Shown here piece by piece: positions 22,107 to 32,010 of a DNA stretch of 64,000 nt. Origin of the DNA: Cornus controversa (lineage: Eukaryota; Streptophyta; Magnoliopsida; Cornales; Cornaceae); contig CM048845.1 in NCBI GenBank assembly GCA_026545225.1, forward strand, positions 90,460,533 through 90,524,532, given 5' to 3'. The notes beneath the pieces were generated by a model. The model searched no databases and was not told the DNA's origin. It saw only the letters and a program-made list of their open reading frames with translations. Every line of letters starts with the position of its first letter. The first letter of the stretch is position 1. The translations under genes were made by a program, and so were the position numbers.

Positions 22107-22408
22107 GTAAAAAATCTTCAAGTTTTTAGTGACTCTCAACTAATTGTTAAACAGGTTAGTGGGGATTACTTCCCAAAAGATGACCGCATGAAAGCCTACA
22201 AAGACTTGGTAAAAAGAGAGCTCAGAGAATTCGATCAAGTTAAGGTTTCTCAAATCCCAAGAGACCAAAACCTGAAAACTATAAGCTAGCGTGTTCGACT
22301 TTAGCAACACAGCCATATCTGATCAGGATAGTACCGATCGACACCTTGCAAGAGCCTAGTATTCATGCCTAAAAAGAAATATTGGTTTTGTAGAACCAAC
22401 TCAGTTGG

Positions 22409-23440
22409 ATGGATCCTATAAAGGCTTATCTCATCAGCAGAATCTTGCCAACATCAAAAGAAGAAGCAAGGAAGGTTAGAATAAATTCAGTAAGATATTC
22501 GATGATTGGCAAACATCTTTACAGAAGGTCATTCTTGAGGAGATACATGAGGTGTGTTGCACCATCAGAAGCAAAAAAATTACTCTCCAAAATTCATTAG
22601 GGTGTATGTGGAAATCATTCAGGAGGGCGATTGTTGGCTCATAAGGCGATTACCTAGGGCTATTTTTGGTCGTATATGGCTCGAGACACCGAAGAACATA
22701 GTAGAAAATGTGACAAATGCCAGTGACACACAAGGATACCCATCAGTCCCCCGAAGATCTAAACACCATGGCCAGCCCTTGGCCATTTGTAAAGTGGAGA
22801 ATAGATTCAGTTACACCACTCCCTAAAGCCGCTAATAACAAGAATTACGTCATATTAGCCACAGACTATTTCACAAAGTGGGTTGAGACAGAAGCCTATG
22901 CAACGATCACTCACGTACAAGTGAAAAGGTTCATCTGGAGCAATATTATCTGCCAATTCGATTTGACATAATCCATCATCATAGATAATGCCAAAAACTT
23001 TGACAATTGACCAATACAAAAGTTCTTGAAAGGATCAACCAGAAATTATCCTCGAGATCATATCCGCAAGGGAACGATCAAGTGAAAATAACCAATAAGA
23101 TCATCTTTGAATGCATTCGAAAGAAATGGGAAGCCCAAAAGGGTAAATGGTTGGAGGAGTTGCCCAAAGTGCTCTGGGCCTATCGAACGACGCCTAAGCG
23201 ACCGACCGAAGAAAGTTTGTTTTGTCTGTCCTATGGAACTAAAGCAGTGATACCAACTGAGTTGTCTACCCTAAAAATCAGATCAAAATTGCTAAAGAGG
23301 GGGCAGAACGATCAACAATTGCAGCAGAACTTAGATTTGCTGGAAGAAAGAATGGTGGTAGCTCATATCAGACTGGCGTTGTATTAAAGGATGGTCAAAA
23401 ATAGTTATGACAAAAAGGTGAAATATCGTGCATTTGATGT
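22409..23440 (+). pseudogene. Integrase domain of the gypsy element
   Basis: The H2C2 zinc-binding part is at about 22590-22730 in a shifted frame (GVCGNHSGGRLLAHKA, then KCDKCQ). The core follows: VILATDYFTKWVETEAY (22847 onward), then QGNDQVKITNKIIFECIRKK, EELPKVLWAYRTTPK and SYGTKAVIPTEL (23060-23260). The Asp in ATDYF is a catalytic position. Frameshifts near 22630 and 22990 and a stop at 23385 disrupt it. Confidence 0.8.
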
Positions 23441-23809
23441 GGGAGACTGGCTACTAAGGAAAATCACTAACAATCGGAGCAAATTGGGAAGATCCATACG
23501 AAGTCGCTGAAGTAATTGGAAGAGTGCATAAAGTTTCAAAGAGTTAGCGACGCTGAGTCAATTCGCAAGCCTTGGAATGCAACTCATTTGAGAATGTACT
23601 ATGTTTAAATTTCAGTATATTAGAATTAGATTCTTCTTTTGGGCAATGTATCATACACTTTTCCTAATAATAGGAAAGTTTCTTAATATAGAGTACCTTT
23701 TCTAAAAATACTTCACTGTCAAAAAGAAGAAAGGACGTGGTCCCACATCGAGAAAAAAGCTTCGTATTTTGTGATAAATAAATAATAAAATCAAACTCGA
23801 GAGTTGTGG

Positions 23810-23857
23810 CAAGACATGGGCACTGTGCAAAAAGATATGCATAGTGCCAATGTCTTG
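23810..23857 (+). other. Hairpin, copy 1, in the 3' repeat
   Basis: Left arm CAAGACATGGGCACTGTGCA (23810-23829), 8-nt loop, right arm TGCATAGTGCCAATGTCTTG (23838-23857). Of 20 positions, 18 are Watson-Crick, one is G-T wobble and one is a mismatch. See the compensatory changes in copy 2. Confidence 0.75.
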
Positions 23858-24176
23858 AGGGATTTTTACCTTCAAAATGGTTAGTCATTGAAGCAATTAA
23901 TTTCTAATTTTGCAAGAGCTTTTTCAATTCATTTGAAGAGATTTTATGCTCAAACTCAATATATTAAAGCTTAGAGTTTAAATTTCGGCAATGTAGCATT
24001 CACTTTGCCTATGAAATAGGAAGGTATTTTAAGATTTATGTCGTAATTGACCTCAAGAGTAATGAGAGTCTCTTTTAAATTATATTGTCAAAACTGAATA
24101 GGCATAGCCCCACACCGGAGAAAATGTTTTGTGCTTTGTTATAAATAAAGAGTAACGTCAAAGTCAGAAGTCACGG

Positions 24177-24223
24177 TAAGGCATGGGCATCGCTCAAAGA
24201 ATATGAGTGATGCCAATGTCTTG
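24177..24223 (+). other. Hairpin, copy 2, in the 3' repeat
   Basis: Left arm TAAGGCATGGGCATCGCTCA (24177-24196), 7-nt loop, right arm TGAGTGATGCCAATGTCTTG (24204-24223). 16 Watson-Crick pairs, three wobbles, one mismatch at the same position as in copy 1. Four stem positions differ from copy 1 and all four remain paired. Confidence 0.75.
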
Positions 24224-24439
24224 CCTGGCTTTGTAACTTATGAAATAGTTAATCGCTAAAGCAATTGGACAAGTAGCATACAAAGCCCACAAAGTTTAAA
24301 TTCAGTATGTTGTGCTCGGAATTTAAATTTCAACAGCATGACCTTCACTTCCCCTAAATAATAGGGAAACATTGTTAAGATCTGTGTTAGGATTGGTCTA
24401 ATTAATATTGAATAAATTAAATGAAAAATTCTATAAGAT

Positions 24440-24890
24440 AGTTATTAGGCTAGATATACTGTATAGAGCAAAATATCATGCGTTGAAAAAGTTACAACAA
24501 GAATGCATTCAAGTACTGGAAATAAGGATGTTATGATAGATGATAGAATAACTAGAAAAGATAAAATTTGTAATGAACAAGTGAAGAGAAAATTAGGAAT
24601 AGTGCCTATTATTGATAAAATTGAACAGACTAGACTTAGGTGGTAAGTCATATACAACGGAAAGATACACCAGTTCGAAGAGGAAGGGTTATTTACCTAG
24701 AAGGTAAACGACAAGCCGACCAAAACTTTCATCAGATGGTGTAATTAAAAATTACATACTAGAGGATAAATGGTATATAATAGGATAAAAGAGAAAAAAG
24801 AGAATTCATTTAACAGACTTATATGGGACAAAGACAAGGATGATTATAATGGTTTGGTGCTTCAACTAGTGTTTGAATTAACTTTAAATC
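24440..24890 (+). mobile_element. LINE reverse transcriptase C-terminal fragment
   Basis: Translates, with frameshifts, to RLDILYRAKYHALKKLQQ, CIQVLEIRML, then DRITRKDKICNEQVKRKLG and PIIDKIEQTRLRW. These are the C-terminal motifs of plant LINE reverse transcriptases (LYGAECW, MRMLRWMCG-TRKD-IRN, PI-DK--E-RLRWFGHV). A piece of the same domain is at 17495 and another, on the minus strand, at 39370-38590. Confidence 0.7.
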
Positions 24891-25045
24891 AAAATTAATT
24901 CATTGAAAATATTTAAAATAAATAAATAAACTTTAAAATCAATCATGATAATAAATAGAAATAACTATTTTTCCCCTTGTTGTAACTTGGAATTTTCTTC
25001 TAGGCACTAATTATTTGAACTACTTTTCACCTTGACATCAATCAG

Positions 25046-28030
25046 GCATCAGGGGAAACTAGTAAAGATGGTTGTTCAAACAGTGTTGTTAGAGTTAAAA
25101 AAAAAAATTGCATGGTTTTACCTGACAACTTGGTTGAAATCGATTATCATGCAAGTCAAATGAAGAGATTATTAAAGTTTAGTTCAAAAGATACATAGAA
25201 TTGTTGGTATCCATGGCATGGGAGGTATTGGGATGACAACTATTGCCAAGTCGATCTACAACAACCACATCAAGCACTTTGAATGTTGTAGCTTTCTTGC
25301 AGATATTTGCGAAACAACGCAACAACACAAAGGCCTTGTCTCTTTGCAAAAACAACTTATCGCTAGCAACAATCTTAGAACATGCCCAGACATTCTTGAT
25401 GTCGACAGTGGAATCGACATTATTAAACAACGATTTCTCAAAAAGAAAGTTCTCATTGTTCTTGATGATTTGAAGGACAAGGATCAATTTGATTTGATTG
25501 TTCGAAATCCTAATTGGTTTGGCCCGGGAAGTAGAATTATAATTACAACTAGGGACAAGCATGCTTTAAATGTTGTTCAAGTGGATGCGGAATATTAACC
25601 CCCATTTATAAATTCTGATCAATCACTTCAACTTTTCAGGATGCATGCCTTTAGAAGAAAGTTTACTCCAGACGACTATAAAGACATCTCTAGTAATGTT
25701 GCATCCCTTGCTGCAGGGCTTCCTCTAACTCTTGAGGTTATTGGTTCATTTTTGTCCGACAAGACAAAAGTGGTATGGGAAGATACATTGAAGAAGTTGA
25801 AAAAAATACCAGCCGATCAAGTTCAAAAAAAAGTTAAGAATAAGTTATGATGAATTAAATTATGAGCAACAACAGATTTTTCTAGATATTGCATGTCTTT
25901 TTATAGGGATGGATAAAACATATCCATCTTACATGTGGGATGACTGTGGTTATTATCTAGAGAAGGAAATTAATGTTCTTTGTCTCATGTATCTCGTAAA
26001 AATAGGAGACGATAATGTACCAAGAATGCATGATCAACTTAGAGATCTCGGTAGGGAGATCGACCGTGAAGAAAATCTCAAAAATTCTGAAACACGTAGT
26101 AGATTGTGGGATCAAGAGGAAGCACTGGATGTACTGAAAGGATGTAAGGTAATACTCCAGTGAACTAAATTTATGCCCCTTATCTTCTTGACCCTCATTC
26201 ATGTCATCTCATAATACACATACACACACAAGTGATTTTAATGGTAGCATTCACGAATGCGAATCAGGGAGCTACTTGGTTGACAAATCTGATATTCGAT
26301 GGGCTTCCACAACTCCTAGTTTGGGTTTAAATTGAAAATTTTAGGTACCTCAGTCTGGTTTGTCCTCAGGCTTAGATTTCTAGAAACCAACCAAGACTAA
26401 TCATGTCACTGTTGCTACTAATACTGCTACGAACTTGAGTCCAACATAATCTTAAATAGACTTGGGTGCTAGACAACCCAAGGTCCATTGAGTCCGACTG
26501 CAAGTTAAGTTGAGTTCAAAAAAATAACTGACTAGTTTCTTCATTTTTAATTTCAAATTTGTTTAAGTAATCTATAAGCCATTAATTATTAATTTTTTAA
26601 AAGTCACTAAAAGTCTGTTTTTTTTTCCCTACTCAAAAGATTTAATTAATTTCTATTTTTCATAATTCTTTTTTTGTTTAGCATGTCAAAAAATTGGTCC
26701 TTCGGTCAATGTTTACTTATTGTTATATGATTTTTTGTTGACAGGAAACAGAAAAGGTTGAAGTCCTGAGGGGTAGAGGAGATGTCTCCCGACCTTACAA
26801 CTGAGGAATTCACGAATCTATATAATCTAAGGTATCTTCAAGTAAATGGCATAAAAATTGCTGGAAATTTTAAGCATCATCTATCACAATTAAGATGGCT
26901 TTGTTGGAACGAATGTCCAAGCGAATTTACAGCAACCAATTTCTATACGAGGAATCTAGTCATTTTTGACCTGTCAGATAGTGTCATCACAGAAAATTGG
27001 AAAGGTTGGAATCAAATTAAGGTTTGTGGAACATCTCTATCTTCATTTGGTTTCTTGTTTTCCATCATATACATATATGTTGTAAATTGATGGATATATC
27101 TTTTCAACAGGTAACAAATAAGTTAAAAGTTCTGGTGGTGACTAGTAATAGGCATTTAAGCGGGATTCCAAACTTTTCAAGATATGCAAGTTTAGAAATA
27201 TTGAATCTTCAAGATTGTCGTAATTTTGTCAAAATTGACCCATCCATTGGTAATATGAAGAACTTGAAAGTGCTTATCATTATGCTGACTGCAATAACGA
27301 AGCTACCTAATGAAATTTGGATGTTAGAGAAGCTGGAAGTTCTAGATGCCTCATGTTGTATTGGCTTGGAGGGTAACATTCCTAGTTACACTTGGTATGC
27401 TTGGATGTATATTGGGCAGTCTGGTTGAATTATCTATTAAAGGTTGTCCGTCACTGCAAATATTGCTGGATCTGTCAAATTTGAAAATTTTGTTGGAATT
27501 AAAGCTTAAGAATTGCGATATGCTGATGGAGATTCAAGGCTCGGGGGACAAGAGTCATTGAAAAGATTGTACATATGTGCATGCCATACCTTGAAAGAGG
27601 TTCAAGTGCATGGAAATCTAAAATCTCTAGAAAGTTTGCACGTACAGGAATGTGGTATGCTGAAGAGGGTTCAAGGGCTTGGAAATCTAAAATCACTGGT
27701 AGGCTTGTCTATAATTCGGTGCGAGAAAATAATTACACTTGATTTGCTTGAACATTCGGCATCTCAACCATCCTTGGAGATGAGTTAGTACACGAATCTT
27801 GAAAATAAACCAGCTGGGTCAAACTTAAACAAGTTAAAGACATTAGATGTTTCGAAATGCACGAAACTAAAGAAGATCCAGGGACTAGATACTTAATGAA
27901 TGCACAAGGTTACGCGAGATTGAAGGTCTTGAGGCTTTGGAAGCTAGCTTGAAGGATCTTGATGTCAGAGAATGCACGTAACTGGAACAAGTACCCCATC
28001 TGCCAAACACAAAAATTCAGAGACAAAACT
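25046..28030 (+). pseudogene. NB-ARC-LRR pseudogene (TNL without its TIR exon)
   Basis: Exon positions match the intact TNL: NB-ARC exon 25046-26148, linker exon 26745-27021, LRR exon from 27111. NB-ARC: VRIVGIHGMGGIG is followed by Met (ATG, 25233) instead of the P-loop Lys; VLIVLDDLKD, IIITTRDKHAL, GLPLTLEVIG, FLDIACLFIGMDKTY and RMHDQLRDLG follow. Damage: a frame change at a poly-A run near 25105, a stop just before the P-loop at about 25196, TAA at 25596, a frameshift near 25836, one in the linker exon near 26790, and several in the LRR after GNIPSYT. LRR traces (SNLKILLELKLKNCD, LKSLESLHVQECG) run to about 28030. No TIR exon lies directly upstream; LINE and Ty3/gypsy sequence fill that space. 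Confidence 0.85.
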
Positions 28031-28347
28031 CAGGTATGATTGGATTTTCCCTGGTCTAATCATTTCTTTCTATTTATCAATTCAGGTAATTATTATTGTA
28101 CAATTTCTTAAATTTTCATTTTGTTCTATGGAGGATCTCCAAAACCAAAGAGGAAATGGTCTCACGAGAACAGTCAAAATATTTGCTTTATGGAAGATCT
28201 CCAAAACGAGCATTGGTGATTAGAAAGATGGTAATTCTCTTGAAACTCAGTTTTGTACATCATTTTCTTAGAATCCAGTACATCCCACACACAACTACAG
28301 AATTCAGAAAATCATAATATATGTCTCTTTTATCAATATTTGGAAGG

Positions 28348-28919
28348 CTAAGAAGCACCGATACGGATACGGGACACGTATACGACACGACACGGACACA
28401 GCGATACGGCAAATCCTAAAAAACTAGGATACGGACACGGCGGGGACACGTGACTAATAAATATATCTTTTTATATATATGAGATCAATCTAGAAAATTT
28501 CACAAGTCATAATAATTAATGAGTTATAACAACAATAAATTTATCATTTAAAGGACGACACAATTGAATCTGCTTCACAATAATGATAATAGTTGTTTTC
28601 TAAACAAAAAAAAAATTGAAATATTATATGTTATGACTGCCATATTTTATTAAAAAATTTCAAAGAAGCCATCATATTTACACTTTATACTATCTTTCTT
28701 TTTAAAACTTTTTGAAAACTCCCTAAGGATATGACACGCGTGTCGGACACGTGTCCTTGGCGTGTCTATGCCGTGTCCGTGGTGTGTCCAAAAATAAAAA
28801 AATTAGGACACGTATTTTGGCGTGTCCGACACGTGTCGGGGTGTGTCCAACGTGTGTCGGTGTCCGATACGTGTCCGACACGGATTCTTTGACCTTTTAG
28901 GTGTGTCCGTGCTTCCTAG
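28348..28919. mobile_element. Terminal-inverted-repeat DNA element, 572 bp
   Basis: Ends are CTAAGAAGCACCGATACGG and, inverted, CTAGGAAGCACGGACACACC. The 8-bp TTGGAAGG flanks both sides (28340-28347 and 28920-28927). Both arms are rich in degenerate GACACG/CGTGTC words, so the whole element can fold back. No coding capacity. An 8-bp duplication suggests hAT, a 9-bp one with a mismatch would suggest Mutator; the superfamily is left open. Confidence 0.7.
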
Positions 28920-28927
28920 TTGGAAGG

Positions 28928-30061
28928 TATGTTTCATTACAGTTTAATACATTATTTATTATCTAGTCTAATGTAATCTTTATTAAGTGACATATTATTG
29001 ATTTTTGGGAGCAAAAACTTTCAAATGTAGGTTAGACTTGTTTTCTTTTCACTGTTCGGAGGACAATGCTTAATAATGGCCTTGAATTCATTTTATGCAC
29101 GTTGTCGCGTAGTTTCTTGAACTATACATATCACATCATTGTTATCTCATCATTTAGCTTTCTTATTATTATTTATTTTAATATCTGCAGAAAGTTTCAT
29201 TTAAATTTTCCATGTATTGAAAATAATTATTAATCATTTTAAATCTAAATTAAACTTTAAACTTCTAGAGAGCACTGGTCTTAACAAAACAGAGAGGGCT
29301 TCTACAATTTTTCTTGAGATATTGAGAAAATATGTTGGTGGCCCCGAATCCTATAGATATTTTTATTGTTATTTCTTTGTGAAAATGGAGGCATTCTGCA
29401 TTTTCGGTGGATCTCATTAGTAACGTTGTGTTATTTATTTATTTGGAAGATAACTCATGATTCTTTCTTTGAATATGTAATAACACTTTCTTCTTTATTT
29501 GTCCCTAGTGGGACTTGAACCTTCGCCCTTCTATTTTAAATGGTAGAGAAGTTGTTTGCTTGTGTTGGAAGTGTATTGGTTCCCACTTTGTTGCTATTTA
29601 TATTTTTCTATTGCAAGTTGTTCTAAGTGATTGTGTTTGATTAGTAGTAATTATATTATGTAATTTAATTAAATTTAAGTAATTGAGGTTAATGCATGAT
29701 ATACTATTTACTTGGTTTAGTTTCTACATTCATTTATGTAGCTACTCTAAGATATGTCAGATAAAAATTGAGTTGAAATCTACAGGTTGAGAATGAAGCT
29801 ACAATAAAAGAATTATGGAAGTAGATGTGCCTAGAACATAATTGTTTTTTTCTTTTCTTTTTTTTCCTTTATCCTTCTTAGCTTGTTATTGTTTGACATA
29901 AGTTATGGACTAGTTCTCAAATGATTGTCGCAGGAATAATTTATGAAGTTTGTGATAAAATGAAGTAGAAAAAATACTTGGGCTTTGATGTGTCATTTAT
30001 GATTGATTAAAATCCTACAAGTTAATATATTTTCACACCATGTTCGCTCCTTTGAAATTTA
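28928..30061. other. Intergenic; contains TNL-cluster 3' module, copy 1
   Basis: About 29635-29990 is colinear with 57905-58300 and partly with 61010-61145 (shared blocks include AATTGAGGTTAATGCATGAT and AATTTATGAAGTTTGTGATA). No open coding frame is shared by the copies, so it is treated as non-coding flanking sequence. 28928-29635 shows nothing recognisable. Confidence 0.5.
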
Positions 30062-30190
30062 GATGTCAGAGAAAAGCTGGAAGTGGTGGATGCCTCATTT
30101 ATGCGATGCATTGGAAAGATTGCCGAATCTTTCAAATTTGAAGAAAATTGTTTGGTCTTATCATGGGCAAATTTAAAGCATTGGATTGTT
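30062..30190 (+). pseudogene. LRR scrap
   Basis: EKLEVVDAS joined, after a deletion and frame change, to LERLPNLSNLKKIV. Both pieces match the LRR exon of the local TNL genes (EKLEVLDASCC and ERLPDLSNSKK in the intact gene). Confidence 0.6.
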
Positions 30191-31239
30191 TAAAAGATTA
30201 CGTAATGTTTGGTATTTTCTTCACTGTTGTAATGTTATTGGTTCTGTTTTCTATGCAGCCAAACGTGGGTGCTGAGCAGAAAAACTCAATATTGCTCTGG
30301 ATTACAACAATATATCGATAGGTGTGTGGATCAACTCCTATAAAGAAAACATGGTTAAGGAGAGATTATATGTAACAACATAATAATTAGACATCGTTTG
30401 CCTTGTGTGATTTCACAAATTAGATCAAATATATGGAATTGACATCAATTATTGGAGACACAATAATTGAGTCTTTTAGAATAGATTTTAATATTTTTGA
30501 ATTGGTCTTGATGTCTTAATTTTCAATATCTAAAATTTCAAGCTTTACTCTTTGTAATTTATAATTATAATTTTACTATATTTGATTTTTAGTTCATCTG
30601 TAATTTTTCTAAATTTTTAATTACTTTTATCTTATGTTTAAGTTTAAATTAAATCATGAATATTAAATTATGAATTTAAATTATAATTAATTAATTCTTT
30701 TCAAATTCAAGTTAGACAATCTCGTGAACAAAAATTACATTATAACTTAAAACAATTTCTCCCAAAAACTATACATACCGTAAAATAAAATAAAATAAAA
30801 TATTATTATTTCTTTTCATTTAAAAAATGACTATTTTTCTCATTTAGAAAAAAGACTAATAATTTAATAATTAAATTTATAAAAAGAAAAAAAAAACAAC
30901 CAATTGAAATTTTAACATATTTAAATAGTTAAACAAGAAATTGGGTTACAAACCAATTTTTTCTTAGAATTATAATTACAAAATTTAATTTTTATTTTAA
31001 TATTATGCGTGTTTGAGAGAGCAGAGAGAGAGAGAGAAAGAGAGCTCAAAAAGAGACCGCCCTCAGAGAGAGAGAGGGTAAAAACAAAATTACAGATTTA
31101 CTTTATATCACTTGTATCAAAAAGTTGTCTGAGGGATATTTGCACATTTAAAAAAAAAATAGGAGTCAATGTACTACTGAAAGTATACATTAGGAGTTTT
31201 TTTGCACCTAACTCTTATAAAATATTTGCATTTTAGACG
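30191..31239. other. Intergenic, very AT-rich, no gene recognised
   Basis: Long A/T runs and a GA-rich microsatellite at 31014-31078. Nothing coding is supported. Confidence 0.4.
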
Positions 31240-31490
31240 TGGGATGATTGCGGCTATCGTCACAGAACGAAATTAATGTCTTTATTTTTTTTTTAATACG
31301 ACTAACCCCGAAACCTGTGCACTCAAAGAGAATCAAATTTTAAACCCGATACTTTTTGAAACACCACCAAGTGACTTACCATTTGAGCCAACCCTTAGAA
31401 TTGAAATTAATGTCTGTTGGCTAATGACTCTGGGAGATGGTAATGGACTGAGGAGGCATGATCAACTTAGCTTTGCTCCAATCAAATAAC
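31240..31490 (+). pseudogene. NB-ARC scrap (RNBS-D to MHD) carrying a SINE
   Basis: 31240-31281 reads like the YMWDDCGY...EINV stretch of the TNL NB-ARC exon; after the SINE, 31403-31490 continues as EINVCWLMTLGDGN then RRHDQLSFAPIK and a stop. The MHD motif has become RHD. Joined across the insertion the two parts form a single homologous segment, so the NB-ARC piece is older than the SINE. Confidence 0.65.
31282..31402 (-). mobile_element. tRNA-derived SINE
   Basis: Flanked by the perfect 13-bp duplication GAAATTAATGTCT (31269-31281 and 31403-31415). On the minus strand it starts AATTCTAAGGGTTGGCTCAA, has an A-box-like TGGCTCAAATGG, a B-box-like GGTTTCGGGGT about 75 bp later, and ends in an A-rich tail. 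Length about 121 bp. These are the features of a Pol III-driven SINE moved by LINE machinery. Confidence 0.72.
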
Positions 31491-32010
31491 TAGCTTAACA
31501 ACAATGTTATACATCCGAGCTTTGTAAATTGTATCCAAAAACTATCTAAACCACAATTATTATCCAAATATGGGACCTACTCTATTCAATCGTTATGATT
31601 TAGTCAGATTGGAAGTATCGTTTTCCAATAATTAATATAGAGAATCATTAAGTACTGTCTTCTAAGAACTGAAATACTTTTGAGAGGTATGAATTAAAAA
31701 GCAAACTGATCAAGGCCTCAATCGAAGAAGTATACTTTAATCGGTGTTATTTATTCAACAATTTTGCAGTAATCCAGAGTAAATATATTCTCATTAATTT
31801 CCAAGATTTCGTACAAAGGGATATGCCTAGGAAGAAATGTATTTATATAATTTCATCTGAAATGTATCTATATTTTGGCCCAATACCGAAAACTTTTAAG
31901 ACTATAGATGGTATGTATTTGTGCATATATGATTTTTTCCCCTTTTCAGTACATTAAGCAAACACTCACTGATAAATTTCAATAAAGTAGTTGAATTTAT
32001 TTAATGTATT
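31416..32010. repeat. Segmental duplication, copy 1 (partner at 53570-54010)
   Basis: From GATCAACTTAGCTTTGCTCC onward this is colinear with 53580-54010 through AGCTTTGTA, AAACCACAATTAT, CTTTTGAGAGGTA and GAGTAAATATATTCTCATT. The partner carries an extra segment of about 100 bp near 53770-53875. Both copies begin in the MHD region of an NB-ARC remnant. Confidence 0.7.

Larger units (their letters stand above)
17601..24385 (+). mobile_element. Degenerate Ty3/gypsy retrotransposon of the Tat type
   Basis: Order: 5' LTR (about 17630-18039), primer-binding site, gag, protease, RT, RNase H, a second (archaeal-type) RNase H, integrase, then a tandemly repeated 3' region. The extra RNase H between the first RNase H and integrase, together with repeats downstream of integrase, is the hallmark of the Tat lineage (Ogre/Retand group). 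Each domain is broken by stops and frameshifts, so the element cannot move by itself. No 3' LTR matching the left LTR was found, so the right end is truncated or too diverged; the limits 17601 and 24385 are approximate. It separates the TIR-LRR remnant at 16 kb from the NB-LRR pseudogene at 25 kb. Confidence 0.85.
23604..24385 (+). repeat. Tandem repeat in the 3' region of the Tat-type element
   Basis: Units begin TTTAAATTTC at 23604, 23977 and 24322, giving spacings of 373 and 345 bp; the third copy is partial. Each full unit has a CACTTT-CC-ATAATAGG-AA start, a CCCACA-CGGAGAAAA segment, a hairpin and an AAGCAATT end. Tandem repeats downstream of integrase are known in Tat-lineage elements. 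Confidence 0.75.

Noticed and set aside
25179-25562. Minus-strand open frames over NB-ARC exons (also 5365-5760, 11511-11739 and plus-strand counterparts over 42.5-42.85 kb)
   Set aside because: Antisense shadows of the conserved NB-ARC coding sequence.
31282-31402. Functional tRNA gene
   Set aside because: Only A-box and B-box similarity is present; no cloverleaf could be drawn, and the target duplication and A-rich tail indicate a SINE.
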